This document shows positions 1 through 10,900 of a stretch of DNA of 20,432 nucleotides, in pieces (the first letter of the stretch is position 1; each line of letters starts with the position of its first letter). Both the position numbers and the translations under genes were made by a program. Source of the stretch: Micractinium sp. NFX-FRZ (taxonomy: Eukaryota; Chlorophyta; Trebouxiophyceae; Chlorellales; Chlorellaceae); NCBI GenBank assembly GCA_029339195.1, contig JAPTJF010000697.1, positions 1 to 20,432 of the forward strand. Reading direction: 5' to 3'. The notes under the pieces are model-generated. The model made no database searches, was not told the DNA's origin, and saw only the letters and a program-made list of their open reading frames with translations.

Positions 1-255
1 ATATAACTAACGGTTGAGTTATGTAGCGTTATAACCAGTTACTTCCACAGCACTCAAGGGGTTACCCCCAACCCTAGTTGCGCCCGCCTCCCATCCTCGC
101 GGCAGAGTGTAGTAGTGGCTCAAAGGAGATGGCAGAGGCAGAGGCTCGTGCCACGTGGCCCACCTTCTCCAACCTGCACCTAGCGCGCCTCGCACCCGCC
201 CGCACCTCGAATCACCTGACCTCACGTCCTCCCCACCCCCTCCCTTATAACACAG
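1..255 (+). other. Probable intron sequence upstream of the first visible photolyase exon
   Basis: I find no exon here. The stretch ends in a pyrimidine-rich run followed by CACAG at 251-255, a good splice acceptor for the exon starting at 256. That exon enters in mid-codon, so an upstream exon ending with one extra base must lie left of the window. An ATG at 78 opens a frame that runs into the exon, but its product resembles nothing in the photolyase fold, which should show helices from the FAD-binding domain at this point. The first 40 bases are AT-rich and hold small inverted repeats: ATAACT at 3-8 against AGTTAT at 17-22, and the palindrome GTTATAAC at 28-35. Confidence 0.6.
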
Positions 256-1556
256 AGTATCTGAACATCGACTGGCGCCACGGCTGCCTGTGGTTCCACG
301 ATACCCTGGTGGATGCTGACGTGGCCATCAATGCCATGATGTGCGTGCTGTGGTCCCGCAGGGTTGGGGCAGCAGGGGCAGGCTGGTGGGTGCTGACGTG
401 GCCATGGTCGCCACGCTATGGGCGTGCTGTGGTTTGAATAGATCCGGGCAGCAGTGTGCGCAGGGTGCTGAGTGGTACCGACGTGGCGTGCTGATGTGCC
501 GTGCTGTGCCGCATCTGCACGGGCCCAGGGCAGCGGGCGCTACCCCTGCCAAGCTTCGCCCACGACTGGTTGCAGCTGGGCTGCGTGCTGTGCGCTCGCC
601 CTCTGGGAGGGGCGCTACACAATGTGCTTCACCTGCCCAGACTCAAGCCTTTATCGCGCCCTGTCTGGGTGTCCGGCTGCAGGTGGCAAAACGGCGGGCA
701 CAGCGGGATGGACCAGGTGAGGGGGAGGCAGTGGGCCTGGCATCACACCCTGCCTGTGCCTAGTCGTCTCCCACCTCTTGCATGCAAGCAGACCCCTACT
801 GGTACTCACTCACTTACTCTTTCCCCCTGCCCCTCTCCCCCCCACCCTTCCTCTCTGCCACAGTGGAACTTTGTGCTGGGGCCAGTCGCCGCCGCCAAGG
901 CCGCCGATCCGGAAGGCGACTATGTTAGGCGCTGGTGCCCCGAGCTGGCCCGCCTGCCCGTGCCCTGGGTGCACATGCCGTGGGAGGCTCCCGCCACCGT
1001 GCTGGCAGCGGCAGGTGTCACCCTGGGCAGGCACTACCCGCGCCCCATCATTGCTGACCTGGAGGCAGCGAGGCGCGCCAGCCTGGCGGCGGTGGTGGGC
1101 ATGCGGCGTACCGCCGCGGGCCGCAAGTACATCCTGCCGGATGGCAACGACGCGCTGCCGCTACCGGATGGGCGCTTTGCTCGGGCCATCACGCGGGTGG
1201 ACTACCGGCAGATGGCGCAGCAGGTGGGCAGGACGGGTGGGCTGGCAGGGGGGACAAGTGGGAGGGCATGTGCCGCTGCACAGCGGGCTGCGGCTGCTGT
1301 TCCGTGCACTGCATCCGGCTGGTAGGCCCTGCTGCGATGCCCTGAGGCTGCCTTACACACCAATGGTCAGCTCCGGTTCCCCCCCGCACACCCACCCCCC
1401 TTCCAACGCCTGCAGCCGGTGACCAAGCAGGCAACCGCGGATCTGTGGGACAAGGGGCGGCGGCCGCTGCGGGACCCTATGGCCACAGCCATGAACGAAA
1501 CACTGAGGGGCAGCCTGGGCCCCGGCCAGGCAGCAGGCGGGCGCGGCTTGGGCTGA
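256..1556 (+). CDS. Photolyase/cryptochrome-family flavoprotein, C-terminal part of the FAD-binding domain (5' partial)
   Basis: Four exons: 256-340, 683-716, 864-1223 and 1416-1556 (TGA at 1554-1556). All phases join. The spliced product reads YLNIDWRHG..DTLVDADVAIN..MWQNGG..SGMDQWNF, then DPEGDYVRRW.PELARLP, a HMPWEAP segment and a YPRPI segment, the standard order of the photolyase/cryptochrome FAD domain. The DAD motif (codons 312-320) and the Asn at 330-332 align with E. coli photolyase D372, D374 and N378. TGG at 273-275 and TGG at 684-686 align with W359 and W382 of the electron-transfer Trp chain. Asn at the flavin N5 position is typical of photolyases; plant cryptochromes have Asp there. 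The WQNGGxSGxDQWNF version differs from E. coli photolyase and plant CRY1/2, so I do not assign a subclass. After the fold there is a tail of about 90 residues. The family repairs UV dimers or senses blue light using FAD. The N-terminal half lies outside the window. Confidence 0.85.
341..682 (+). repeat. Intron carrying a degraded copy of the upstream exon end
   Basis: The 342-bp intron contains, at 383-433, a direct copy of the exon end and donor at 306-354. The first 23 positions match except for one base, and the final GCGTGCTGTGGT is shared; the middle is diverged. A weaker third echo may lie near 470-515. Nothing else is visible in this intron. Confidence 0.7.
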
Positions 1557-1933
1557 TGGTCGCCGCTGGGCTGCAAGCTTTGAGGTGCTCTGACCAGTGT
1601 GTCTATTTAATGTCTCCAAAACTAAAATCTTCAATCTTGCCCCTTCATCGTATCGACTGTGTCTATTCCCTGTCCAGAATCCCCTCATGCATCTTCACTT
1701 CTGATTCTCCTACTGCCCTAAAAAAACAGGTGTAAGGGCACGCACATCTGTGTACATTTGCAAGCAAGAAAGAAAGCAAACTATCAAACATACGCATATA
1801 AAGAGGAACGAGGTGTTAAGGAGGGACTTTAAGGCGATCTGGAGCTACATGTGGAGTTGGGTGCGATAGCGGGCGCCATCGCAAGCTATAAAGGAAGGGG
1901 CGTGTCAGCAGTGCGCGGTGCGCATGCCGCGGC
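1557..1933. other. Convergent intergenic region between genes 1 and 2
   Basis: This holds the 3' UTRs of two converging genes. It includes a short A-rich tract (AAGAAAGAAAG near 1767) and two TATAAA strings near 1797 and 1886 on the plus strand. Neither string precedes a believable plus-strand gene. I found no exact TGTAA on the minus strand here for gene 2; the nearest look-alike is TGTAC around 1750. Confidence 0.5.
1731..1735 (+). terminator. TGTAA poly(A)-type signal for the photolyase-family gene
   Basis: TGTAA lies 175 bases after the stop codon. TGTAA is the usual poly(A) signal of chlorophyte nuclear genes. The preceding 3' UTR is clearly more AT-rich than the exons. Confidence 0.5.
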
Positions 1934-4900
1934 TCAGGCCGCCAGCTTGCCGCTGGGCCTGGGCTTGCCAGCCGCCGCCGGCGCTGCCTTTGCCTTGGCT
2001 GCTGACCGCACCGCTGGCACCTTGTTGGTGACATCAGCAAACCCAGCTGGGCCACTGCCCGCAGACCCTGCTGCACCTGCCAGTGCCGCAGCGCTGAACT
2101 GCCCTTCCAGCCCTGCCCCAGGCTCCTCCCCAGCAGCGGGTGCCGGCTCTGCTGCTGCCGTGGCAGAGCGCGGCCTGCGGCCGATGGCGGCGCCAGTCAG
2201 CGGTGGGCCGGTGGTGGGAGTGGCCAGCAGGTGCTGTGAGCCAATGGCAGTGCCGGGGGTGCCCGCCACTGCGCGCGCACAAAAAGGGAGCAGACGGGTA
2301 TGAGAAATGAGTTGTGGGATAGAGCACCAGGCTGGAGAACACAATTTACCAGACCGGCGTGGCGCAGCGCATGAACATGCTGCCACCCCACCGCAGCTGC
2401 TGCCATCCACGCACCAGAGAAGTAGAGCTGGCTGGCGGGGGTGTATGCCCCAGGGCTGGCAGCCGGCCCAAGCGGCAGGCCGCCCAGCAGCAGGCGCTTC
2501 AGGCTCAGCAGCTCCGCCTCCAGCTGCAGCAGGAGAAAGGCGGGAGGCAAGGGGGTGTGTGCGCAGGCAGTCGGCTTAGCAGTGGGCAGTTCAGCTGCCG
2601 GCACAAGCGACACACAACACGCCGAAGCCACAGTACGCATCCCCTGAGGCAGAGCCCGTCCTAATGTGTTACGCAGTAACGCCGCTGCAAAGAGCCCTGT
2701 TCTTTCGCACCTGGTTGATGCGCTGCGACTGCTCCTGCGCCACCCCCTGCAGCGCCACCAGCTGCCGCCCCTGCACCGCCAGGCGGGCGCGCAGCTCCGG
2801 CGCCGGGTCTGCTGCTGCACGGGGCGCGCCCGGCCCCTGCTCCTCCTCCTCGCTGTCGGAGTCGCACAGGTCCGTGAGCGGGAAGGAGCCTGCAGGTTGA
2901 CAGTGAAGCAGGCAAGTACAGGGGGCTGACCAGCCGATGACAGCACAGCTCAAGTGCGGGTGCAGTCGGCGGCGGCGAGGCATGCCTCCAGGTGGCGCGC
3001 CGCGGCTGGGCCGGCCGTGATGTGTAGGTGGAAGTCGGGATGACAACAGCATCTCCCTCTCTCTCTGGGCCCCACAGCTTCCCGCAGCAAGAGCAGGTAC
3101 TACGGCACCTTACTCAGCAGCCCAGCCCGCAGCGCTGCACTCACCTATGTTTGCATCAAGTGCGTCCGTGGGGCGCAGCATGCTCAGGCGCAGCGAGTGC
3201 ATGGGCGACGCCAGGCTGGCACGCAGGCCCCGTGCCGCCAGCAGCGGGCTGGCGGCAGGGCGAGCAGCTGCGGTAGCAGCTGCAGCAGCCGTGCCTGCCG
3301 GCCCCTCTGCCACCGCCGCTGCCACCGCCAGCGCCGAGGCGTGCATGCCTGCCATGACAGCCTGCAGGGAGCTCTGGGCCTCTGCCAGTGCATCCACCCT
3401 GCCCTCCAGGCGCACCAGCCCATCGCCGCTGCTGGCCGCCTGCTCGGACAGGGCTGCCTGCGCCGCCTCCAGCTTCTGCTCAAGCGGTCGCACAGCCTCC
3501 TGCACCAGCGCCGCTGCTGCGGTGCTCGTGATGCCCTGCACGCAGGGTGTATGGCAGCGGCGCGTGCCAGGGGAAGCCGCACTCAGTGGCGTCTGGCTTC
3601 TCCTGCAGCAGCACTCCGAAACGCAGGGCCGCCCCGCTGCACACTCTGGCGCAGAGCATGCCTAGCATGCCCAGCAATGCCAAGCATGCCACCGTCATGC
3701 ATGGTCACCCACCACCAAGCTCACCTGGGATGCCTGCTGCATCGCCTGCTGGACCGCCCGGTGGGCCAGCACCGCACTCTCCTGCACCTGCTGCATCGCC
3801 TCCGCCGACGCCAGCCCAGGCGCAGCAGCCTCCAGAGCAGCCAGCCGCTCCGACGCCTGCACCGATGTCAGCTGCAGCGCCGAGATCTGCTCAGCGGTGG
3901 CCTCCTGCTGCTTGCTGGCAGCCGCCTTGGTGGCGGCAACATCGTCAGCCAGCGCCGCGTGCTGTGCATGCTGTGCTTCCACCAAGCCGTGCAGCTCTGA
4001 CATCGCCTCCTTGCTGGCCAGGCAGCCCAGCTCAGCCTTCACTCCTGCTGCGGCGGCGGCCGCCTGCAGCGCGGCCTCTTGCTGGCTGGTCTCAGCAGCT
4101 GACAGCTGCTCCTGCAGGGTGTCGACCCGGCTGCCGACCGCTGCAAGCTCTGATACCTGACCAGCCTTAAAGGCACCCAGCTCGGCTGCTGCTGCCTCAG
4201 CAGCAGCCTGCAGGGCTGTGATCTGCTCTTCCACTGCCGCCTGCTGCGCCTCCATGTTGCTCTTCAGCTCAGCCACAGCTGCTGCCGGCGCCACCGCTCC
4301 CAGCTGCTCAGCCTGCTGCGCCTTGAAAGCAGCCAGGCCTGCGGCTGCCGCCTCTGCGGCGGCCTGCAGGGCCGCAAGCTGCTCATCCATTGCTGCCTGC
4401 TGTGCCTCGACGCTGCTCCACAGCTCGGCGACGGCCGCTGTTGGTGCCAACACTGCCAGCTCAGACGCCTGCTTGGCCCTGAAGGCAGCCAGGTCAGCCG
4501 CTGCCGCCTCTGCGGCGGCCTGCAGGGCTGTCAGCCGCTCTGCCACTGCCATCTGCTGTGCCTCGATGTTGCCCTGCAGCTCAGCCACAGCTGCTGCCGG
4601 CGCCAGTGCTGCCAGCTCGGCAGCCTGCTGCGCCTTGTAGGCAGCCAGGTCTGCGGCTGCCGCCTCTGCGGCGGCCTGCAGGGCTGTCAGCTGCCCAGCC
4701 AGTTCCGCCTGCTGCCCCTTGATGCTGCCCTTCAGCTTGCTGACCGCCTCTGCCGATGCCAGCAATGCCAGCTGCTCTGCCTGTTGCACCTTGAAGGCAG
4801 CCAGGTCTGTGGCTGCCGCCTCTGCGGCTGCCTGCAGGGCCGCAAGCTGCCCAGACAGCTCCGCCTGCTGCGCCTCGATGCTGCCCTTGAGCTCGGTCAC

Positions 4901-7900
4901 GGCCGCTGTCGGTGCCAACACGGCCAGCTCAGACGCCTGCTGCGCCCTGAAGGCAGCAAGGTCTGCGGCTGCTGCCTCTGCGGCGGCCTGCAGGGCTGTC
5001 AGCTGCTCTTCCACTGCTGCCTGCTGCGCCCTGAAGGTAGCAAGGTCTGCGGCTGCCGACTCAGAGGAGGCCTGAATTGCTGCCAGCTGCTCTGCCACTG
5101 CCATCTGCTGCGCCTCCATGCTGCCCTGCAGCTTAGCCACGACTGCTGCCGGCGCCAGTGCTGCCAGCTCAGCAGCGTGCTCAGCCTTGAAGGCGTCCAG
5201 GCCTGCGGCCCCCGCCGCTGCGGCTGCCTGCAGGGCTGCCAGCTGCTCATTGATGGCTGCCTGCTGCGCCTTGATGCTGTCCTTCAGCTCAGCCACCGCC
5301 GCTGCCGGCGCCAGGCTGCCCAGTGCCGCCTGCTGCTCTGCCAGCTGCTCAGCCACCTGCTGCAGCCCCGCCTCGGCTGCCTCCAGTCTGGCCTGCACCT
5401 CGCTGTCATCATACACCGGCACAGCAGCCATCCCCGCCTGCAGCTCAGCATTCTGAGCCAGCGCAGCTGCCTGGTGCCGCTCCAGCCGCTCCTGCAGAGC
5501 AGCCACTGCTTCAGCTGTGGCGCTGCGCTGGGCTGTTACGTCGGCTTCAATACGCTGGCACAGCCGCTGCAGCTCCTCCACTGCTTCTGCTGGTGCACGG
5601 GTGCACAGCTCGGCCTGGGCCGCAGCCTCCCTGCTGCTCTGGCCTGCTGACAGCTGTTGCAGGCTGTTCTCAGCGGCAACCACGCGCGCTGCTAGGGCTG
5701 ACAGCTGACTGGCGGCAGCCTGCATGGCTGCTCCCTGCTCCTCCACAGCCGCCTGCTGCATGGTGGAGGCGTCGTGCAGCGAGGCAACTGCTGCCGCCTG
5801 CTCTGCCTGCGCCGCCTCCAGCTTGCTGACAGCCTCAGCCAGCGCAGCTGCTGAGATGCGCTGCACCTCCTCCACTGCTGCTGCCGGAGCCAGACCAGAC
5901 AGCGCGGCTGCCTGCTGGTTTGCCTGCGCTGCCTGGGCTGCCTCCAGCTGCTCAACTGCTTTGGCCAGGGCGGCCGCTGAGCTGAGCTGCAGGGCCTCGA
6001 GAGCTGCCACCGGTGCCAGCGCGGCCACACTGGCTGCCTGCTCTGCCTGCGCTGCCTCCAGCTTGCCGACAGCATCGGCCAGGGCGGTCGCCGTGGTGCG
6101 CTGCAGCTCCTCCAGGGCTGCCGTGGGTGCCAGGTCAGACACCGCAGCTGCCTGCTGGGCCGCCTGCTGGGCCAGTGCCGTCTCCAGCTGCTCAACCGCC
6201 TTCGTCAAGGCCGCTGCTGTGCTGCGTTCCACCTCCTGCACGGCCGCCGCTGGGGCAAGCTGTGAAACGGCGGCTGCCTGCTCTGCCTGGGCCGCCTCAA
6301 GCTTGCTGACAGCTGCGGCAAGGGCGGCCGCTGTGCTGCGCTGCACCTCCTCAAGAGCTGCTGCCGGCGCCATGTTGGCCGCTGCAGCTGCCTGCTCCGC
6401 CTGAGCTGCTTGCAGCTTTTCGACTGCTTCAGCCAGGGCAGCTGCCGGGGCCAGCTGTGCCACAGAGGCTGCCTCCTCTGCCTGCGCAGCCTCGAGCTTG
6501 CTGACAGCCTCAGCCAGAGCCGCCGCTGTGCTGCGCTGCAGAGCCTCCACAGCCGATGCCGGTGCAAGCTGGGCAATGACTACTGCATGCTCTGCCTGTG
6601 CCGCCTCCAGCTTGCTGACGGCATCAGCCAGGGCAGCTGCCATGCTGCGCTGCAGTGCTTCCACTGCCGCTGCTGAGGCCAGCTCAGACAGTGCAGCCGC
6701 TTGCTGGGCCTCCTGCTCCGCCTGTGCCGCCTCCAGCTTGCTGACAGCCTGGGCCACAGCCGCTGCAGTGCTGCGCTGCAGCTCCTCCACTGATGCCATC
6801 GGCGCCAGCTGGGCAACAGTGGCTGCCAGCTGGGCAACAGTAGCTGCCTGCTGGGCCGCCTGCTCCATCTGCGCTGCCTTCAGCCGCTCCACGGCCTCCT
6901 TCAGAGCAGTCGCCGTGCTGCGCTGCAGGGCATCCAGCGCTGCCGCGGGTGCCAGCTGGGCCGAAGCTGCTTCCTGCTCTGCCAGGGCTGCCTCAAGCTT
7001 GCTGACAGCCTGAGCCAGAGCCGCTGCTGTGCTGTGCTGAAGCTCCTCCACAGATGCCGCTGGCGCGAGCTGGGCCACAGCAGCCGCTTGCTGGGCCGCT
7101 TGCTCCTCCTGCGCTGCCTTCAGCTGTTCAACGGCCTCCTTCAGCGCCGCCGCCGTGCTCTGCTGCAGTGCGTCGAGCGCTGTCGCTGGTGCCAGCTGGG
7201 CCAGAGCTGCTGCCTGCTTTGCCAGGGCTGCCTCCAGCTTGCTGACGGCATCAGTCAGAGCGGCCGACGTGCTGCGCTGTACCTCCTCCACTGTTGCCAC
7301 CGGCGCCAGCTGGGAAACAGTGGCTGACAGCTGGGCAGCAGTAGCTGCCTGCTGGGCCGCCTGCTCCATCTGCGCTGCCTTCAGCCGCTCAACGGCCTCC
7401 TTCAGCGCAGTCGCCGTGCTGCGCTGCAGAGCATCCAGAGCTGCTGCCGGTGCAAGCTGGCCTGCCGCTGCCGCCTGCTCTGCCTGGGCCGCCTCAAGCT
7501 TGCTGACGGCCACGGCCAGGGCAGCTGCTGTGTTAAGCCGCAACTCCTCTAGCGCTGCCGTGGGTGCCAGCTCAGACAGCGCAGCTGCCTGCTGGGCTGC
7601 CTGCTCGGCAGCCTGTTTGGCCTGTGCCGCCTCCAGCTGCTGAACTGCCTCAGCCAGGGCAGCTGCTGTGCTGCGCTGCAGCTCCTCCACTGCTGCTGCC
7701 GGTGCCAGCTGAGCCATAGCAGCCGCGTGCTCTGCCTGCGCTGCCTCCAGCTTGCTCACAGCTGAGGCCAGGGCAGCTGTTGTGCTGCGCTGTACCTCCT
7801 CCAGTGCAGCCGCTTGCTGCTCGCTGGCGTTGCTCAGCTTGCCTGTTGTGGCGGCCTGCTCAGCCTGCGCTGCCTCCACATTCTGCACAGCCTCAGCCAA

Positions 7901-10900
7901 AGCAGCTGCCGTGCGGCGCTGCAGCTCCTCCACTGCTGCTGCTGGCGCCAGTTGGGAGATGGCAGCCGCCTGGGCTGCCTGCGCCGCCTCTAGCTTGCTG
8001 ACGGCTTCAGCGAGGGCTGCCGCTGTGCTCTGCTGCAGCGCCTCCAGGGCCACAGCTGGCGCCAGCTGCGAAATGGCGGCAGCCTGCTCTGCCTGGGCGG
8101 CCTCCACCTTGGCAGCCCGCTGCTCCTGCTCGCTGGCCAGCGCCTGCACGCGCGCCTGCAGGTCTGCCAGCTGCTGGGACAGGTCGGCGCTGTCCAGCGC
8201 CTGCTCCATTGCCTCCACGCTCAGCTGCAGGCTTTGCATCTGCAGGTGTGGGCAGGCAGGCAGACGGGAGAGAGCCAGAGTGAGTGGAGGACACACACTT
8301 GGAGGTACAGAGATATCAGGCAGCGCTCATGCAGGCAGCCAGATGCACGCAAGGAGATGACAACCGGCCACCCCCCAGCACTGACCAGACCTGCCCAGCC
8401 GCCACACACCTGCTGCTCCAGGGAGGCCACAGCCTCGCCCGCCCCAGCTGCCTGCTCCTGTGCGCTGGCTGAGCCGGCGGCAGCAGCTGAGACCTCGGCC
8501 TGCAGCGCCTGGATGGACTTGCCCACGGCCTTCATGCTGGCCGCCACCGCCTCCGCCTCGCCGCTCGCCTGCGGCAGGGGAGAGGGAGACAGCGGGGGAG
8601 AAGTCAACGCAGGCGAAGGAAGGGCGTGGGCACAGAGGAGGGTTGCTGTGTTACGAATTGTTCAGAAGGCGCCCGGTTCACCCATCCCGAACAGCATTGC
8701 AAGGCAGGACACTGCCCATGTCTCCCGCCGTCGCACCTTGCTGGCGGCGGCCGCGGCAGATGCCACCTGCTGCTTCAGATCCGCCACCACCTGCTGCTGG
8801 GCCTTGCCGGCCTTGCCGCCTCCCTCTCCCTTCTCCAGAATCTCCAGCTTGTGCTCCATCAGCTGCGGGGAGAAAATGTGTATGGATGCCCTTGGATTAG
8901 GGTTCAGGGTTTGCAGCCCGTTGGATCTTGATGGGTGCTTGCTTTGCGGGGAGCTGCCAGCCGTCACCACACAGGTCTCAGCATGCGCGGCTCCATCGCC
9001 CCACCCAGCATGCAGCGGTCCAACGAAGGAATTGCAAAAAGCTGCAGCCCGCAGTTGTAGAGATGCTGCCAGCCCAGCACGCGCTCTGTTCCGTTCGGCT
9101 GCACTAGTGGCACCTCACCTGCACCGCGTCCACCAGCAGCGAGACATCTTGCTTCACGGCGCGGTCGCTGACGGGCGCGTGCTGCCGCATGGTGCCAGCC
9201 TCCACCCGCTTGGCCAGCTGAGCCAGCGACTCTGCCAGCTCCCGGCACTGCTGCTGCAGCCGCTCGCCTTCGGCCGCAGGCATGGCGCCGCCCTCCGGCG
9301 CCAGCTGTGCCCTGGAGGCAGAGCAGGGGGCAGTACAAAATGGGCGGCTGTCAGGTACGGGATGCATCCCTTGAGTGCTGATGCCAACACAGGCAGCATG
9401 CACAAGCCGACCTGGCAAGCGTTCAAGGCAGGCAAGCAGGGCAGGCACAGGCAGGCAGGCAAGGGACCCATCGCTGTGACGCCGGTCAGCACAGGACCAG
9501 GCAACGGGCATGAAACCAGGCAATGGGCATGAAACAGGCGGGCGCAGCACCCACTTGAGGGCCTCCACATCCTTCTGCAGCATCTCCAACACCAGCGCCA
9601 TCTGCAGAGGGGCAGGGGCCTTACAAGGTGCTTAGCACAGGAGAAGCGCCCCACATACCACAGCACTGCACAGCGCAGCACAGGTTTGGCCCAGCACCCA
9701 CCAAGCACACACACACCGCACATGCCGGTGCGACAGCGCGACACGTGGCACACGTACAGAATGCAACACAACGTGCTGGCAGCTCCCCTCGTGCTTGCCT
9801 GCTGGCTCGCCACGTCCAGCGTTGCACGGTACGTGGCCAGCCCAGCACCCATGTCACGCAGCTCGGCTGCCTCTGCAGCACCCGCCTCCACCTTGGCTGT
9901 CAGCTCCTGGAACCTGCAGGGAGGAAAGGAGGGGGCAAGAGGGACATGTCCGGACAGAGTGTGAGGTACAGCTGCATGGCCAGGCAGAGTTGGGTATAAT
10001 TGCTGGCAATGGGTGGGTGACGAGCTGCAGCGAGGATGGATGATGGCCAGCCGGCCAGTGTACGTGACACAGCTTGTGAAGCGCCCCCGGGAGTGGGTGC
10101 CAGCACCCACGTGAGCGCAGGCGCCGCACACAACACCCAATGCATCGCCGCCCCCCTGGGCCTACCTGTGCTCCACCTCAGCGTCGCTCAGCGTGAGGCG
10201 CGTGCGCCCAGCGGGCGTGTCGGGGGGCATCTCCTCGAAGCGCACCTGCAGGCGCGCGGCAGCAGCAGAGCGGGGCAGCAGGGAGGGTGGTGGGCAATGC
10301 CACAGAGGGCGGCTGCGGTGGAGGAGCTGCAGGGCAGGATTTCCTTCCAGGCTGAAGACGCATTCTGTTCCAGCCCAGCCCAGCACAAAACATGTCCTCA
10401 CAGACGCCGTATTACAATAGTCAGCGGAGGTCACCCATTAGCAGGCGGGGAACCAGCAGGCGGCGGGGCTTGTGCTGCCCCTCCCGCGCCACACTCTGAC
10501 TCACCAGCGCCCTGGCGATGCGCTGCGGCGAGGTGGCAGGCGTGCCGCCGCGGCTCTGCTCCTGCTCATTGCGAGCCAGGAACATGGCGATCTCTTTCAG
10601 CGTCTCAGGGTTCTCTATGACCGCTGGGTTGCCTGCGGTTGGGGTGTTTGGGGCGGCGACCGCAGTTGATAGAGTGAGGGCAGTGGAGGGTGCACGGCAG
10701 CAATGTGGGGCAGCACACCGCACACCTTCCATTCGTGTCCATGCAGCAATATTCGGGCGCAACACCGGACCGGGAGGCGAGACAGCAGGAGAAAGGGCAT
10801 ACAATACCAGCCTACAGCACGAGGCGCACCACAGCGTGAACGCACCCGTCAGGTCTAGCGCTTGAAGGGTGTGGTTGTAGTTGCGCAGCGCGTTGGCCAG

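Larger units (their letters stand above)
3725..8239 (-). other. Single 4515-bp repeat-coding exon of the LRR/rod gene
   Basis: The exon is phase 0 at both ends, with acceptor CTGCAG before ATGCAAAGC and donor CAG|GTGAGC. It encodes 1505 residues (protein 405-1909), about two thirds of the protein, while the other 13 exons range from 47 to 391 bp. Composition is dominated by Ala, Gln, Glu and Leu with almost no aromatic residues or Cys. The lack of introns over a tandem array fits expansion by unequal exchange inside one exon. Confidence 0.8.

Noticed and set aside
1..45. AT-rich inverted repeats and an AACGG core resembling a plant mitosis-specific promoter element.
   Set aside because: The stretch lies in a probable intron, the match is only a short core, and the loops are too small for a convincing hairpin.
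78..255. A plus-strand ATG-started frame running into the first photolyase exon.
   Set aside because: Its residues do not resemble the helices that should precede this part of the fold, and a good acceptor sits at 251-255.
1851..2303. Plus-strand Ala/Gly/Pro-rich frame with a nearby TATAAA string.
   Set aside because: It mirrors the last exon of the minus-strand LRR/rod gene and has no other support.
3897..8001. Many long open frames on the plus strand opposite the giant repeat exon, rich in Ala, Cys and Ser.
   Set aside because: They repeat with the same 114/156-bp period as the minus-strand code and are shadows of GC-rich Ala/Gln/Glu codons. They have no splice structure or recognisable domain.
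9413..9465. GGCA/GGCAAGC direct repeats, checked as a possible CRISPR-like or mobile-element array.
   Set aside because: The units are only 4-8 bases and irregular, with no spacers; it is a simple repeat within an intron.
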